From an uncultured Bacteroidales bacterium (GTDB taxonomy: Bacteria > Bacteroidota > Bacteroidia > Bacteroidales > F082), in NCBI GenBank assembly GCA_946407975.1, contig CAMJQC010000009.1, positions 1 to 60,700 of the forward strand: DNA of 60,700 nucleotides, read 5' to 3'. Position 1 is the stretch's first letter. Every line of letters starts with the position of its first letter. A program made the position numbers and the translations under genes. Positions 16,701-23,754 of the stretch are shown here, piece after piece. The notes under the pieces were generated by a model. That model worked only from the letters and a program-made list of their open reading frames with translations, searched no databases and was not told the origin of the DNA.

Positions 16701-16933
16701 TTATGACCACGCTCACCACCGTGCTCGGTATGATTCCTATGGCCATTGGTCGTGGCGAAGGCGCCGAGATGTGGAACGGTCTAGGCATCACGGTAGCTTG
16801 GGGTTTAACCATATCCACGTTGATTACCTTGTTGCTGATCCCTGCCCTATATTGCTCACTTGAGACTCGTGCTGTTCGTCGTAAAAAACGCAAAGCAGAG
16901 GAAGCATTAACTAAGACAGAAAACATTAGATAA
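13799..16933 (+). CDS. RND-family efflux pump inner-membrane subunit (AcrB/HAE1 type)
   Basis: A 1044-residue, 12-helix inner-membrane pump driven by the proton gradient. The start ATG at 13799 gives the usual MSLQRTAVNNPVTTALVF opening; the 22 upstream codons run through a palindrome and are non-coding. The pattern is one membrane helix, a large periplasmic porter/docking loop, helices 2-6 (with SIAIGMVVDDAIVVLEN, carrying the Asp-Asp proton relay), then the repeat in the second half (GILILMGIVVKNGIVLIDY, RLRPILMTTLTTVLGMIPMA). It is the energy-coupled member of the TolC-adaptor-RND operon. The substrate cannot be deduced; HAE1 members export hydrophobic drugs or envelope lipids. Confidence 0.95.
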   Translation: MSLQRTAVNNPVTTALVFVAIAIFGIYSLMNLSINQLPDMETNFIMVLTNYPGASAEDIETNISKTLENTLNAVPDLKHLSSTSRENTSVISMEFESGIDIEEATNNVRDKLDVVRNYLPDGATNPVIFKFNAEDMPIMLLSVTAEESLPALEKIIDDRITTPLARVSGVGTVSASGAPKREIQVYVDPNKLEAYNLTIESISSTLMYENQNIPSGYMDIGSNTYNLRVEKQFRSAREMEDIVVGSRNNAPVYLRDVARVIDGPEERSQESYSNGVQGATIVIQKQTDANAVNVIRGIKKQLAAIEKTLPSDVKVTTIVDGSTSIINSIGSLRSTIFITFLLVMLVVFIFLGRWRATFIIVLAIPISLLASLIYLFATGNTLNIISMSALSIAIGMVVDDAIVVLENITTHIERGSKPKEAAVHATQEVQLSVIASTLTMLAVFLPLTMIKGTTGVMFKQLGWIVSIIMIVSTVGALTLVPMMCSKMLVMNPHESKFHKAIFRPINKVLDAISSGYARLINWAVNHRKLVFFGMMAIFALSLAVFLPGLKTEMMPKSDSERISINIELPVGTGQEVTGAFAKELADDFMAMPEVKICNYSFGQADSDNAFASMRNNGTHIISFNLRIGTKTERRKAGLRTSTEIAEEIRTKLNAIPLIKKANVNEGGGGMGGMSTVQVEIYGYDFGTTDRVANEIAQKLRDRGIKQVIVGRDDYTPEYQIDFDREKLALNGMNSSTAASYVKNRISGSVTSYYREDGDEYDIRVRYAPEFRTSIEDIEDIKIYNGYGQAVRVGDLGKVVEALTPPNIQRKDRERMVSVTAVVGKGMVLSDVVKMANEVIDETDIPSEIVTKIAGDYETQQEMFGDLITLLILIIILVYIVMAAQFENLMKPFVIMFSVPFTFTGVLLGLWVNNAALGVMSLVGILILMGIVVKNGIVLIDYTTLLEERGIDVKEATVKAARSRLRPILMTTLTTVLGMIPMAIGRGEGAEMWNGLGITVAWGLTISTLITLLLIPALYCSLETRAVRRKKRKAEEALTKTENIR

Positions 16934-16936
16934 ACC

Positions 16937-17230
16937 ATGAAAGCCATATTCATTGCATATAACCAAGCCTATTATGAAGAAATTGCCGCCTTATTGAACG
17001 ACAACGGCGTAAAAGGCTTCACGGAATGGAACGAAATCAAAGGTCACGGCAGCGAGACGGGCGAAGCCCACTACGGCAGCCATGCCTGGCCTACCCTGAA
17101 CAACGCCATCCTCACCTTCGTCCCCGACGACAAAGCTGAAGGCATCCTGAACCAGCTGCACGAAAAAGACCTCAAGACCCTGGAATTAGGGCTGAGAGCT
17201 TTTTGCTGGACTATAGAAAGCATGATTTAA
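16937..17230 (+). CDS. PG0541-type efflux-associated PII-like protein
   Basis: A 97-residue protein starting 3 nt after the RND stop. It matches the small PII-like family that sits at the end of RND operons in Porphyromonas and relatives (PG0541 family, transporter-associated). The ferredoxin-like layout is visible: MKAIFIAYNQAYYEEIAALL as first strand and helix, GFTEWNEIKGHGSETGE with the T-loop-like segment, a conserved histidine-rich turn HYGSHAWPTLNN, and a final strand. PII-like partners of transporters usually gate activity by ligand binding, so a regulatory role on the pump is likely but inferred. Confidence 0.85.
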   Translation: MKAIFIAYNQAYYEEIAALLNDNGVKGFTEWNEIKGHGSETGEAHYGSHAWPTLNNAILTFVPDDKAEGILNQLHEKDLKTLELGLRAFCWTIESMI

Positions 17231-17242
17231 AGCTATTCATGA

Positions 17243-17275
17243 GAAAAAAACAAGAGACGTGAATGACGTCTCTTG
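17243..17275 (-). terminator. Intrinsic terminator of the 44-codon gene
   Basis: A 10-bp stem CAAGAGACGT/ACGTCTCTTG with loop of five (17251-17275) is followed on the minus strand by seven T residues (17250-17244). No T-run follows on the plus strand, so it serves the minus-strand small gene. Confidence 0.85.
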
Positions 17276-17303
17276 CGTTCTAACCGTTAGAATTGACCTG
17301 TTC

Positions 17304-17438
17304 TCACCCCTTTTCTGGAGTAATGGGTTTCTTGCCGACAGGTTTTACTTTTATTCTATCCCCTGCCTCTGTCTGCAATTCCTGCTCCATGTCTTCTATA
17401 ATGGTTTCAGGATTTGAATTGTTATTGTTCTCTGCCAT
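17304..17438 (-). CDS. Small acidic protein, 44 codons
   Basis: A short ORF with ATG at 17438 and TGA at 17304-17306. The product begins MAENNNNSNPETIIEDMEQE and ends with a Lys/Pro-rich tail KPVGKKPITPEKG. It has its own -7 promoter element (17477-17484, 38 nt upstream) and its own intrinsic terminator 29 nt after the stop, so it forms a complete transcription unit. There is no signal peptide, cysteine or membrane segment; it looks intrinsically disordered. The family is not recognised. Confidence 0.65.
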   Translation of the reverse strand: MAENNNNSNPETIIEDMEQELQTEAGDRIKVKPVGKKPITPEKG

Positions 17439-17476
17439 ATTCAGTATACTTATAGGTTAATAACAAAATGATGTTA

Positions 17477-17484
17477 CAAAAATA
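17477..17484 (-). promoter_or_regulatory. -7 promoter element for the 44-codon gene
   Basis: TATTTTTG on the minus strand, 38 nt before the ATG at 17438. Confidence 0.5.
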
Positions 17485-17532
17485 GCAATTCCAATTTACT
17501 ATTGCAAAACAAACGGCATTTAACAGCAAAAA

Positions 17533-17567
17533 AAAATAAACGGCTGCCATCACAGCCGTTTATTTTT
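17533..17567. terminator. Bidirectional terminator downstream of carbamate kinase
   Basis: A 13-bp stem AAATAAACGGCTG/CAGCCGTTTATTT (17534-17546 with 17553-17565) with a loop of six has an A-run on one side and a T-run on the other, so it can work on both strands. On the minus strand it ends the arcC transcript. Confidence 0.85.
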
Positions 17568-17586
17568 TTAAACGCGGTCGCTTACC

Positions 17587-18525
17587 TTAGGCGATGATGC
17601 GTGTGCCACAGGCAGGATCGCTGAGTCGTGTGGCTTCAGTGATGATAGCTTCATGACCAGTAGCCTCAACAAAAAGGACAGCGGCACGGATCTTAGGTGC
17701 CATGCTGCCTTCTGTAAACTGACCATCAGCGAGGTATTTCTTAGCCTCAGCTACGGTAATGGTCTTCAAGGCCTGTTCATTTTCCTTCCGGAAGTTGATG
17801 TAGACATTCGGCACGTCCGTGAGAATGTAGAACTCATCAGCATGGATGTTGATAGCGGTCATAGCTGATGCCAAATCCTTATCAATAACAGCTTCAATGC
17901 CACCCAGACTGCCATTCTTTTCCACGACCGGGATACCGCCACCGCCAACGGTGACGACAATGTTACCTTCTTCAGCCAGACGCTTCACAATATCAACGTT
18001 CTGAATGGCAATGGGTTTAGGTGATGCCACCACTTTACGCCAACCTCTGCCCTTCGGGTCTTCCTTAAAGATGGAGCCCGTCTCAGCGGCATATTTCTCA
18101 GCCTCTTCCTTGGTGTAATAAGGTCCCACGGGTTTGGTCGGGTTCTGGAACATCGGGTCGTCCTTGTCCACAACAACCTGAGTCACAAGGGTAACCACAT
18201 TGCGTTTGATACCTGTCTTGGCAAATACTTTACCCAGTCCCATCTCAATCATGAAGCCAATAAGGCCTTGCGTCTCAGCCACACAGAAATCAATCGGCAT
18301 GCTGGGTACGCCAAACTCTTGGCTGCCAGCCTCATGCTGAAGCATAACATTACCAACTTGAGGACCATTCCCATGTCCAATGACCAGATTATAATCTTTC
18401 TCCAAGAATGGCAGCAACGACTCGCAAGTCTCTGTAACATTCAGCATTTGTTCCCTGTAAGTTCCCTTTTGACCGCCTCTTAACAAAGCATTTCCACCAA
18501 AAGCAATTACTGCAAGCTTTTTCAT
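17587..18525 (-). CDS. arcC: Carbamate kinase
   Basis: A 312-residue cytoplasmic amino-acid-kinase-fold enzyme that interconverts carbamoyl phosphate plus ADP with carbamate plus ATP. Recognisable parts are the nucleotide/phosphate loop FGGNALL at the start, the substrate region GNGPQVGN, the sub-domain with KTGIKRNVVTLVTQVVVD, the glycine loop VTVGGGGIPVV, and ILTDVPNVYINF near the end, all characteristic of carbamate kinase. The length fits (about 310). No arginine deiminase or ornithine transcarbamylase gene is beside it, so it is not in a classic arc operon. It has its own promoter element and terminator. Confidence 0.94.
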   Translation of the reverse strand: MKKLAVIAFGGNALLRGGQKGTYREQMLNVTETCESLLPFLEKDYNLVIGHGNGPQVGNVMLQHEAGSQEFGVPSMPIDFCVAETQGLIGFMIEMGLGKVFAKTGIKRNVVTLVTQVVVDKDDPMFQNPTKPVGPYYTKEEAEKYAAETGSIFKEDPKGRGWRKVVASPKPIAIQNVDIVKRLAEEGNIVVTVGGGGIPVVEKNGSLGGIEAVIDKDLASAMTAINIHADEFYILTDVPNVYINFRKENEQALKTITVAEAKKYLADGQFTEGSMAPKIRAAVLFVEATGHEAIITEATRLSDPACGTRIIA

Positions 18526-18577
18526 AATTATCTAATTTGCAATATTTTAATATATTATTTATCACCTAAAAGGACTG

Positions 18578-18585
18578 CAAAAATA
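18578..18585 (-). promoter_or_regulatory. -7 promoter element for arcC
   Basis: TATTTTTG on the minus strand, 52 nt before the ATG at 18525. Confidence 0.5.
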
Positions 18586-18616
18586 GTAAATTAAACCATA
18601 CAAAAAACTTTATTCC

Positions 18617-18624
18617 TATTTTTG
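18617..18624 (+). promoter_or_regulatory. -7 promoter element very close to the start codon
   Basis: TATTTTTG ends only 4 nt before the ATG at 18629. Bacteroidetes transcripts start about 7 nt after the end of this element, so the message would be leaderless or would start inside the codon. Confidence 0.45.
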
Positions 18625-18628
18625 CAAT

Positions 18629-19048
18629 ATGATAAATACGGATTTTGATATAGAACAACGTGCTAATCAGGCAGTTGAGTATTTCCTTTCTGGCTATAAT
18701 TGTGCGCAATCAGTTTATATGGCATATGCCGATTTGTTCAACATATCGCCACAAAATGCCGCTCGGACAGCTGCACCTTTTGGAGCAGGAATGGGAAGAC
18801 TGCGTGAGGTTTGCGGAACGGTAACAGGCATGTTTCTTATTGTTGGACAAGCCATTCCTTGTGACGATCCAAATGACAGCGTGAATCGAAACCACAATTA
18901 TGCCCTCGTCCAAAAACTGGCAGAACGCTTTCGCCAAGAGAACAGCAGCATCGTATGTCGTGAACTATTAGAATCCAGGAAAAGACCCTGTGCTGACTTG
19001 GTGAAAAATGCGGCAAAAATGATCGGAGAAGAATTGAAAATGATGTAA
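18629..19048 (+). CDS. C_GCAxxG_C_C family putative redox protein
   Basis: A 139-residue helical protein matching the C-GCAxxG-C-C family (PF09719). The cysteines that name the family are visible: C25 in GYNCAQSV, C62 after the glycine-rich GAGMGRLREVCG, C78, C110 and C121. A short helix-bundle architecture with conserved cysteines suggests a redox or metal-binding role in the cytoplasm, but no member has a firm function. Its promoter element is unusually close to the ATG. It is flanked by divergent arcC and a convergent lipocalin-like gene and forms a single-gene unit. Confidence 0.85.
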   Translation: MINTDFDIEQRANQAVEYFLSGYNCAQSVYMAYADLFNISPQNAARTAAPFGAGMGRLREVCGTVTGMFLIVGQAIPCDDPNDSVNRNHNYALVQKLAERFRQENSSIVCRELLESRKRPCADLVKNAAKMIGEELKMM

Positions 19049-19066
19049 ACAAACGCCTACAACATC

Positions 19067-19102
19067 AAAAAAAAATCGCGCCGCTCATGCAGCACGATTT
19101 TT
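19067..19102. terminator. Bidirectional terminator between convergent genes
   Basis: Stem AAAAATCG/CGATTTTT with an inner GC-rich part and a 4-nt loop TCAT (19071-19102). Both flanks carry A/T tracts. It lies between the stops of the redox protein gene and the lipocalin-like gene. Confidence 0.8.
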
Positions 19103-19118
19103 AACTTTTACCGTAGGC

Positions 19119-19478
19119 TTATTTTCGGCGTTCGTATTTCACCTCATATCCGCCCAAGTCTTTCAGTAGGAGCTCTTCGTCAGTGACAGAGACCACCTTC
19201 AAAGTATCGGAAAAATCACCTGGATTGGTGGGACCAGTATAATGTCCCAAAAAGATAATCTGATCGCCATCTTGTTTCCATGCATACCACTCACGATAGC
19301 CCATATTAATTGGCAGGACTGATCCGTCATCAAGAAGCGTGAAACCCTGCTCTTCTGCCAATTCATAATCGCCTTTCGGTTGAATCCATGTACCAGAGAT
19401 CGTGGCTTTATTTCCACAGGATTGGAACATCAAAAATGCAAAAAACGCAACAGCAATAATCACAAAGTGTCTTTTCAT
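19119..19478 (-). CDS. Lipocalin-like lipoprotein
   Basis: A 119-residue envelope lipoprotein. I take the ATG at 19478 because it directly opens a lysine-led signal with lipobox FQSC, whereas the frame to 19511 only adds extra hydrophobic residues. The mature part starts with ISGTWIQPKGDYELAEEQGFTLLDDGS, the G-x-W strand that begins lipocalin-fold small lipoproteins of Bacteroidetes, and continues with alternating beta strands (WYAWKQDGDQIIFLG, DTLKVVSVTDEELLLK). These usually end in a basic residue, as here. The role is unknown. It has its own promoter element (19501-19508) close to the Ca2+ ATPase stop. Confidence 0.75.
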   Translation of the reverse strand: MKRHFVIIAVAFFAFLMFQSCGNKATISGTWIQPKGDYELAEEQGFTLLDDGSVLPINMGYREWYAWKQDGDQIIFLGHYTGPTNPGDFSDTLKVVSVTDEELLLKDLGGYEVKYERRK

Positions 19479-19500
19479 GATAGTCATTATTAAAATCAGG

Positions 19501-19508
19501 CAAAAATA
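19501..19508 (-). promoter_or_regulatory. -7 promoter element for the lipocalin-like gene
   Basis: TATTTTTG on the minus strand, 22 nt before the ATG at 19478 and just past the stop of the P-type ATPase gene. Confidence 0.5.
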
Positions 19509-19512
19509 CAAA

Positions 19513-22269
19513 TTATTTATTCACGCGCATACGATTTATGGCTCTTCCTGCTTCTCCTATCCAGAGAATAAGCGATGTGGCACAAACAACCCAAACCCAA
19601 TCGGAAATAGCCAATGGAACAACCTCGAACATTTCACCGCCCAAAGTGACAATAAGGATATGTCCGATAAATACCAAGACAAGCGTCCAAAGGAAACCGG
19701 AACTATGACAAAGATCGGCAAATGCCGATTTTTCTGAATGATAGGCTTTGGCATTAAAAATATTCCAGAATTGCATAAAGACAAAAATGGTGAAGAAAAG
19801 CGTAAGTTCGTATGGCGAGAGTCCCTTATTGACATGGCTAAAGTTAACAAAACTGGAAAAATAGTCTCTCAGTGAGAAGTCGTTAAACGAAGTCACATCG
19901 AAATGCTTGAAATACTGAAGGAAACCAAAAAGCACAACGACAAACGACATGCCGACACCAAAAATCTTACGCCACATGTCTTTGTTAATGATAAAAGCGT
20001 CACGCGAACGGGGTTTCTCTTTCATAACATCCGAATCAGGGGGCAACGATGCCAATGCCAAAGCGGCAAAAGTATCCATGACGAGGTTGACCCAAAGCAT
20101 TTGAGTCACTGTCAAAGGTGACTCAGTGCCTAACAAGGCTCCCATTAATACCACCAAGCACGCCGCAACATTGATAGTCATCTGAAAGAGGATAAAACGC
20201 TGTATGTTATGGTATAGGGACCGGCCCCAAGTAACAGCACGAGCTATGCTTTTAAAAGAATTGTCAATAATGGTGATGTCACTTGCCTCTTTTGCAACCG
20301 ATGTCCCGTCGCCCATTGAAAGACCTATTTGCGCTGCATTTAAAGCAGGCGCATCATTGGTGCCATCGCCCGTTACGGCCACCACCTCACCATGTTGTTG
20401 CAATAGCTTCACAAGCCTTTCCTTATCAGATGGACGGGCTCTTGACATGATCTTGATCGAATCAAGGCGCGACAGCATCTCCTCATCGCTAATTCGAGAG
20501 AACTCCTTCCCAGTCACGATGTTTTCCTCTTCGGTATCGTCCTCTTGCCACAAACCAATCTTACGCCCTATTTCCATGGCTATCCCAGATGTATCACCCG
20601 TCACAATCTTCACTTTAATACCTGCATTATTACATGCCTTCACTGCATCAGGCACGTCTAGACGAATGGGATCGCTGATAGCGCAAACGCCAAGAAGGCA
20701 CAAGTCATCCACCTGCATTTTTTCGCCTTCATAAATTGATTCTATCTCATTGTCACTCAAATATTTATAAGCAAATGCAAGAGTTCGCATGGCATGATGT
20801 TGATATGAAAGAAGCTCGGAATCAATCCCTGCTTTTTTATCTTCCAATGTTTTTTCGCCTTCAGGAAGAAGAATGCTGCTGCAGTGTTTCATGACAATCT
20901 CGGGAGCCCCTTTGACATACAAAACACGCTCTCCTGAAAGTTCAGTCTTAACCAAAGTCGCCATATACTTGTATTTTGGAGAGAAAGGCCATTGACGAAC
21001 AACACGTTCATCATCACGAAGACTGATATAATCCACATTGTTATGATAAAGCCATAACAACAAGGCCGCCTCAGTAGGATTTCCTACCGGTTTGGCATGT
21101 TCCCGATCGGTGAAGTCCAGATAAGCGGTTGAATTCAGGGCAATGCCTTCTTTAATAAGATAGGAGGCTTCACTTTCGTCAAGCTTGCCGTCAGGCAAGG
21201 CAAAGATATGGAACGTATCGACGCACATCTGATTCTGTGTCAGCGTGCCCGTCTTGTCGGTACAAATCACGGTGGCGGCGCCCATTGTCTCACAAGCATG
21301 GAGTTTACGCACCAGATTGTTGGTCTCCAGCATGCGTTTCATACTCAAGGCAAGGCTAAGTGTCACACTCATAGGCAAACCTTCGGGGACAGCCACCACA
21401 ATCAAAGTGACGGCAATCATCAAAGTATTAAGGGTAAATCGGACAAAATCCATCCAATCGAAAGGCATATTGTCGCCGAATGCGAAGTACATCACTAGAC
21501 GCAAAACGATGACGAGACCGGCAATCACATAGCTTGCCACTGTTATAACATGCCCTAACTCATCAAGCTGTTCATTGAGCGGAGTCCTCACCTTATTATC
21601 TATCTGGGCGCCTTGATACACCTTACCCCATTCGGTAGCATCGCCCACTTTGTCCACAATAAAAATGCCATGGCCTTCCAAAACGGCACATCCTCGGCAG
21701 ACATAATTGGTTGGATAGGTAGCTTCAGAATTGAACTCTTCCGGATGTACGCTTTTACGTGCAACAGGTTCGCCCGTCAGCTGTGACTCATCTACCATCA
21801 ACGACACTGCCTCATGCAAATAGCCATCGGCAGGAATCTCATCACCAGTTTCGACAACGACCCAATCACCTACCACGACATTCTTTCTTTCGATTTGTGT
21901 AATAACACCATCACGAAAGACCGTAACCTTACCCTCATCACGAACTTGATTTAGAATCTCGAACTTCTTATTGGCATTTAATTCGAAGAAGAAAGCGACA
22001 GTTGTAGCAAGCATCACCGCTATAAAAATGCCGAGAGGCTCCAGGAGGACGCCCAAGCCTTCCATCCCCGTCGCATATTGATAGACAGAGACAGCAACGG
22101 ACAAAACCAAGGCGATCAATAAAATACGGATAATCGGGTCCGTAAACTTCTCTATAAACTGTTTCCAAAGCGGTTCCTTCGCAGGCGGAGTCAAGACATT
22201 GTCGCCATGTAGACGCCTACTCTCCAAAACCTCCTCTTGTGATAGGCCTTTTTTATACTCTGTTCCCAT
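19513..22269 (-). CDS. Calcium-translocating P-type ATPase (PMCA-like)
   Basis: A 918-residue P2-type ATPase that pumps Ca2+ out of the cytoplasm. Motifs run in order: the actuator-domain TGE at 165-167, the membrane helix-4 binding motif PEGLP at 295-299, the phosphorylated Asp338 in CTDKTGTLT, KGAPE in the nucleotide domain, and TGDGTNDAPAL in the hinge. The C-terminal part contains the last six membrane helices (NLVMDTFAALALA is the typical helix-6 text). PEGLP without a CPC motif fits calcium rather than heavy-metal transport, but the ion is inferred from family. It is transcribed divergently from the TerB-like gene. Confidence 0.92.
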   Translation of the reverse strand: MGTEYKKGLSQEEVLESRRLHGDNVLTPPAKEPLWKQFIEKFTDPIIRILLIALVLSVAVSVYQYATGMEGLGVLLEPLGIFIAVMLATTVAFFFELNANKKFEILNQVRDEGKVTVFRDGVITQIERKNVVVGDWVVVETGDEIPADGYLHEAVSLMVDESQLTGEPVARKSVHPEEFNSEATYPTNYVCRGCAVLEGHGIFIVDKVGDATEWGKVYQGAQIDNKVRTPLNEQLDELGHVITVASYVIAGLVIVLRLVMYFAFGDNMPFDWMDFVRFTLNTLMIAVTLIVVAVPEGLPMSVTLSLALSMKRMLETNNLVRKLHACETMGAATVICTDKTGTLTQNQMCVDTFHIFALPDGKLDESEASYLIKEGIALNSTAYLDFTDREHAKPVGNPTEAALLLWLYHNNVDYISLRDDERVVRQWPFSPKYKYMATLVKTELSGERVLYVKGAPEIVMKHCSSILLPEGEKTLEDKKAGIDSELLSYQHHAMRTLAFAYKYLSDNEIESIYEGEKMQVDDLCLLGVCAISDPIRLDVPDAVKACNNAGIKVKIVTGDTSGIAMEIGRKIGLWQEDDTEEENIVTGKEFSRISDEEMLSRLDSIKIMSRARPSDKERLVKLLQQHGEVVAVTGDGTNDAPALNAAQIGLSMGDGTSVAKEASDITIIDNSFKSIARAVTWGRSLYHNIQRFILFQMTINVAACLVVLMGALLGTESPLTVTQMLWVNLVMDTFAALALASLPPDSDVMKEKPRSRDAFIINKDMWRKIFGVGMSFVVVLFGFLQYFKHFDVTSFNDFSLRDYFSSFVNFSHVNKGLSPYELTLFFTIFVFMQFWNIFNAKAYHSEKSAFADLCHSSGFLWTLVLVFIGHILIVTLGGEMFEVVPLAISDWVWVVCATSLILWIGEAGRAINRMRVNK

Positions 22270-22309
22270 AACAATACCCTTCTTAATAAGAAGCTATTGG
22301 TAAAACAAT

Positions 22310-22325
22310 TATTTTTGCAAAAATA
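22310..22325. promoter_or_regulatory. Palindromic double -7 element between divergent genes
   Basis: The 16-bp perfect palindrome TATTTTTGCAAAAATA contains a TAnnTTTG element on each strand. It lies 40 nt before the Ca2+ ATPase start and 53 nt before the TerB-like start, so the same bases could serve both promoters and make them mutually exclusive. Confidence 0.55.
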
Positions 22326-22378
22326 TCGGATTTGAACCCCCAAAAAATCGGGTTGCAACCTTGCAACCTCTTAAATCG

Positions 22379-23752
22379 ATGAAATACAAAGAAAATCAGA
22401 AGATTGCACTTGCCAAAGTGCTTTCCGACCTCATTCAAAGCGACGGCATAGTCAGTCAAGGCGAAATTGACTACTTGCATCAGATTTATGAGGTCATCGG
22501 CATACAGCCAAGCCAAGCCAAGAAAGCCATGGGCATCCCCCTCTCTGCCGCAGTTGAACGCCTTATAGCGCTAGGAGATGCGGAGAAAAAAGCGGTACTG
22601 AAAATCCTGTTGCAACTTTCCTTTTCCGATGACGATTTCGCCAAAGACGAATCATTGCTGATCACTGCGTTGATAACAGTCATCGGCATCGATTTACCTG
22701 AGATGTGTTCCATCAAAGCCAGACTCGTCTCTATTCCCAACCTTACGTTCGACACACGCAACGCCATACTGTATGTTGAATCGGAGTACAACGAAAAGGT
22801 GAATCATGCAATACAAGAAAGCTATGATGACATTTGCCGGCTTTTGAACAAACACCATCGTGAGTTTTTCTATCTGCCCAAAGTTCTCACCGAAACGCAG
22901 CAAAAAAAAGACACTTTCTGTGATGCCCTAAGCTATCTGGAACCATCTTTGTCATCAGAACAAATCGACATCATTGGAGAAAGCCTTTCCGAAATCGATA
23001 CAGCTGCCTTATCGAAAGAAATCTTTCTTAACTATCTAAACATCAATGGATTTAAAATGGAAAAACCAGCGTTTTTCCTGAAAATATACAGCCAGCGTTC
23101 CAGTCACTATCAAGACTTCCTGATTTTGGAGATTGATGATGACCCGTTGGAAACATTAAAAGCCTTCTATCGGTTGAAAGACAGACTGCCCAAAATAGAC
23201 ATCAAAGGAGAAAATCCCAAAGAGAAACGTTTCTTTGAAAAACTTGAATTCACACATTCCGAGCAGCAAAAGGGAGAGGTACAATACACAGGGTTTCACA
23301 AGGTTATCATCGATACTTTATTGAGGCATAATGGCGCTCAAGGCGCAAGCCGTCTTTATATTGCGGCAAACGGCAACCTGTATCTCACCGACCGAAATAA
23401 TATCCAAGTGACAATGTCATCACTGTGCAAGGCGCTTTACATCCTCTTTTTACTCCACGAAGAAGGCATACAGCTCAATTATCTTGTCGACTATAAAAAC
23501 GAACTGTACCGCATCTATCGGCAAACCTCAGACTATCTGGACGACGTCTTGTTGCACAAAGCCGTTGACAACCTCACGGACGCCCTAGGAAACACGTTGA
23601 ACGCCAACCTGTCACGCATCAAGAAGGCTTTCATCTCCATATTGGGCGAAGATGCCTCCAACTATCTCATCCGTGGCGAAAAGGGCGAAAAAAAGACCAT
23701 CAGCCTCGACAGAAAGCTGGTGGTCTTTGAAGACAAAAGCTTATTTAAATAA
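22379..23752 (+). CDS. TerB-like helical protein
   Basis: A 457-residue cytoplasmic protein; the ATG at 22379 is used because the first six extra codons overlap the palindromic promoter leader region. Residues 1-130 look like a TerB-type all-helical domain: IALAKVLSDLIQSDGIVSQGEIDYLHQIYEVIG has the conserved acidic helix pair DG-x-E that binds metal in TerB, and ITALITVIGIDLPE follows. The other 300 residues are a charged, helix-plus-strand region I cannot place. Tellurite resistance itself is unlikely to be the role. Its divergent partner is a Ca2+ ATPase. The stop is 2 nt from the convergent pepE stop. Confidence 0.75.
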   Translation: MKYKENQKIALAKVLSDLIQSDGIVSQGEIDYLHQIYEVIGIQPSQAKKAMGIPLSAAVERLIALGDAEKKAVLKILLQLSFSDDDFAKDESLLITALITVIGIDLPEMCSIKARLVSIPNLTFDTRNAILYVESEYNEKVNHAIQESYDDICRLLNKHHREFFYLPKVLTETQQKKDTFCDALSYLEPSLSSEQIDIIGESLSEIDTAALSKEIFLNYLNINGFKMEKPAFFLKIYSQRSSHYQDFLILEIDDDPLETLKAFYRLKDRLPKIDIKGENPKEKRFFEKLEFTHSEQQKGEVQYTGFHKVIIDTLLRHNGAQGASRLYIAANGNLYLTDRNNIQVTMSSLCKALYILFLLHEEGIQLNYLVDYKNELYRIYRQTSDYLDDVLLHKAVDNLTDALGNTLNANLSRIKKAFISILGEDASNYLIRGEKGEKKTISLDRKLVVFEDKSLFK

Positions 23753-23754
23753 GG

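Noticed and set aside
17251-17275. Member of the same repeat family as the 13747 palindrome
   Set aside because: Both contain GAGACG, but the rest of the arms differ and the 17251 hairpin has a T-run typical of a terminator.
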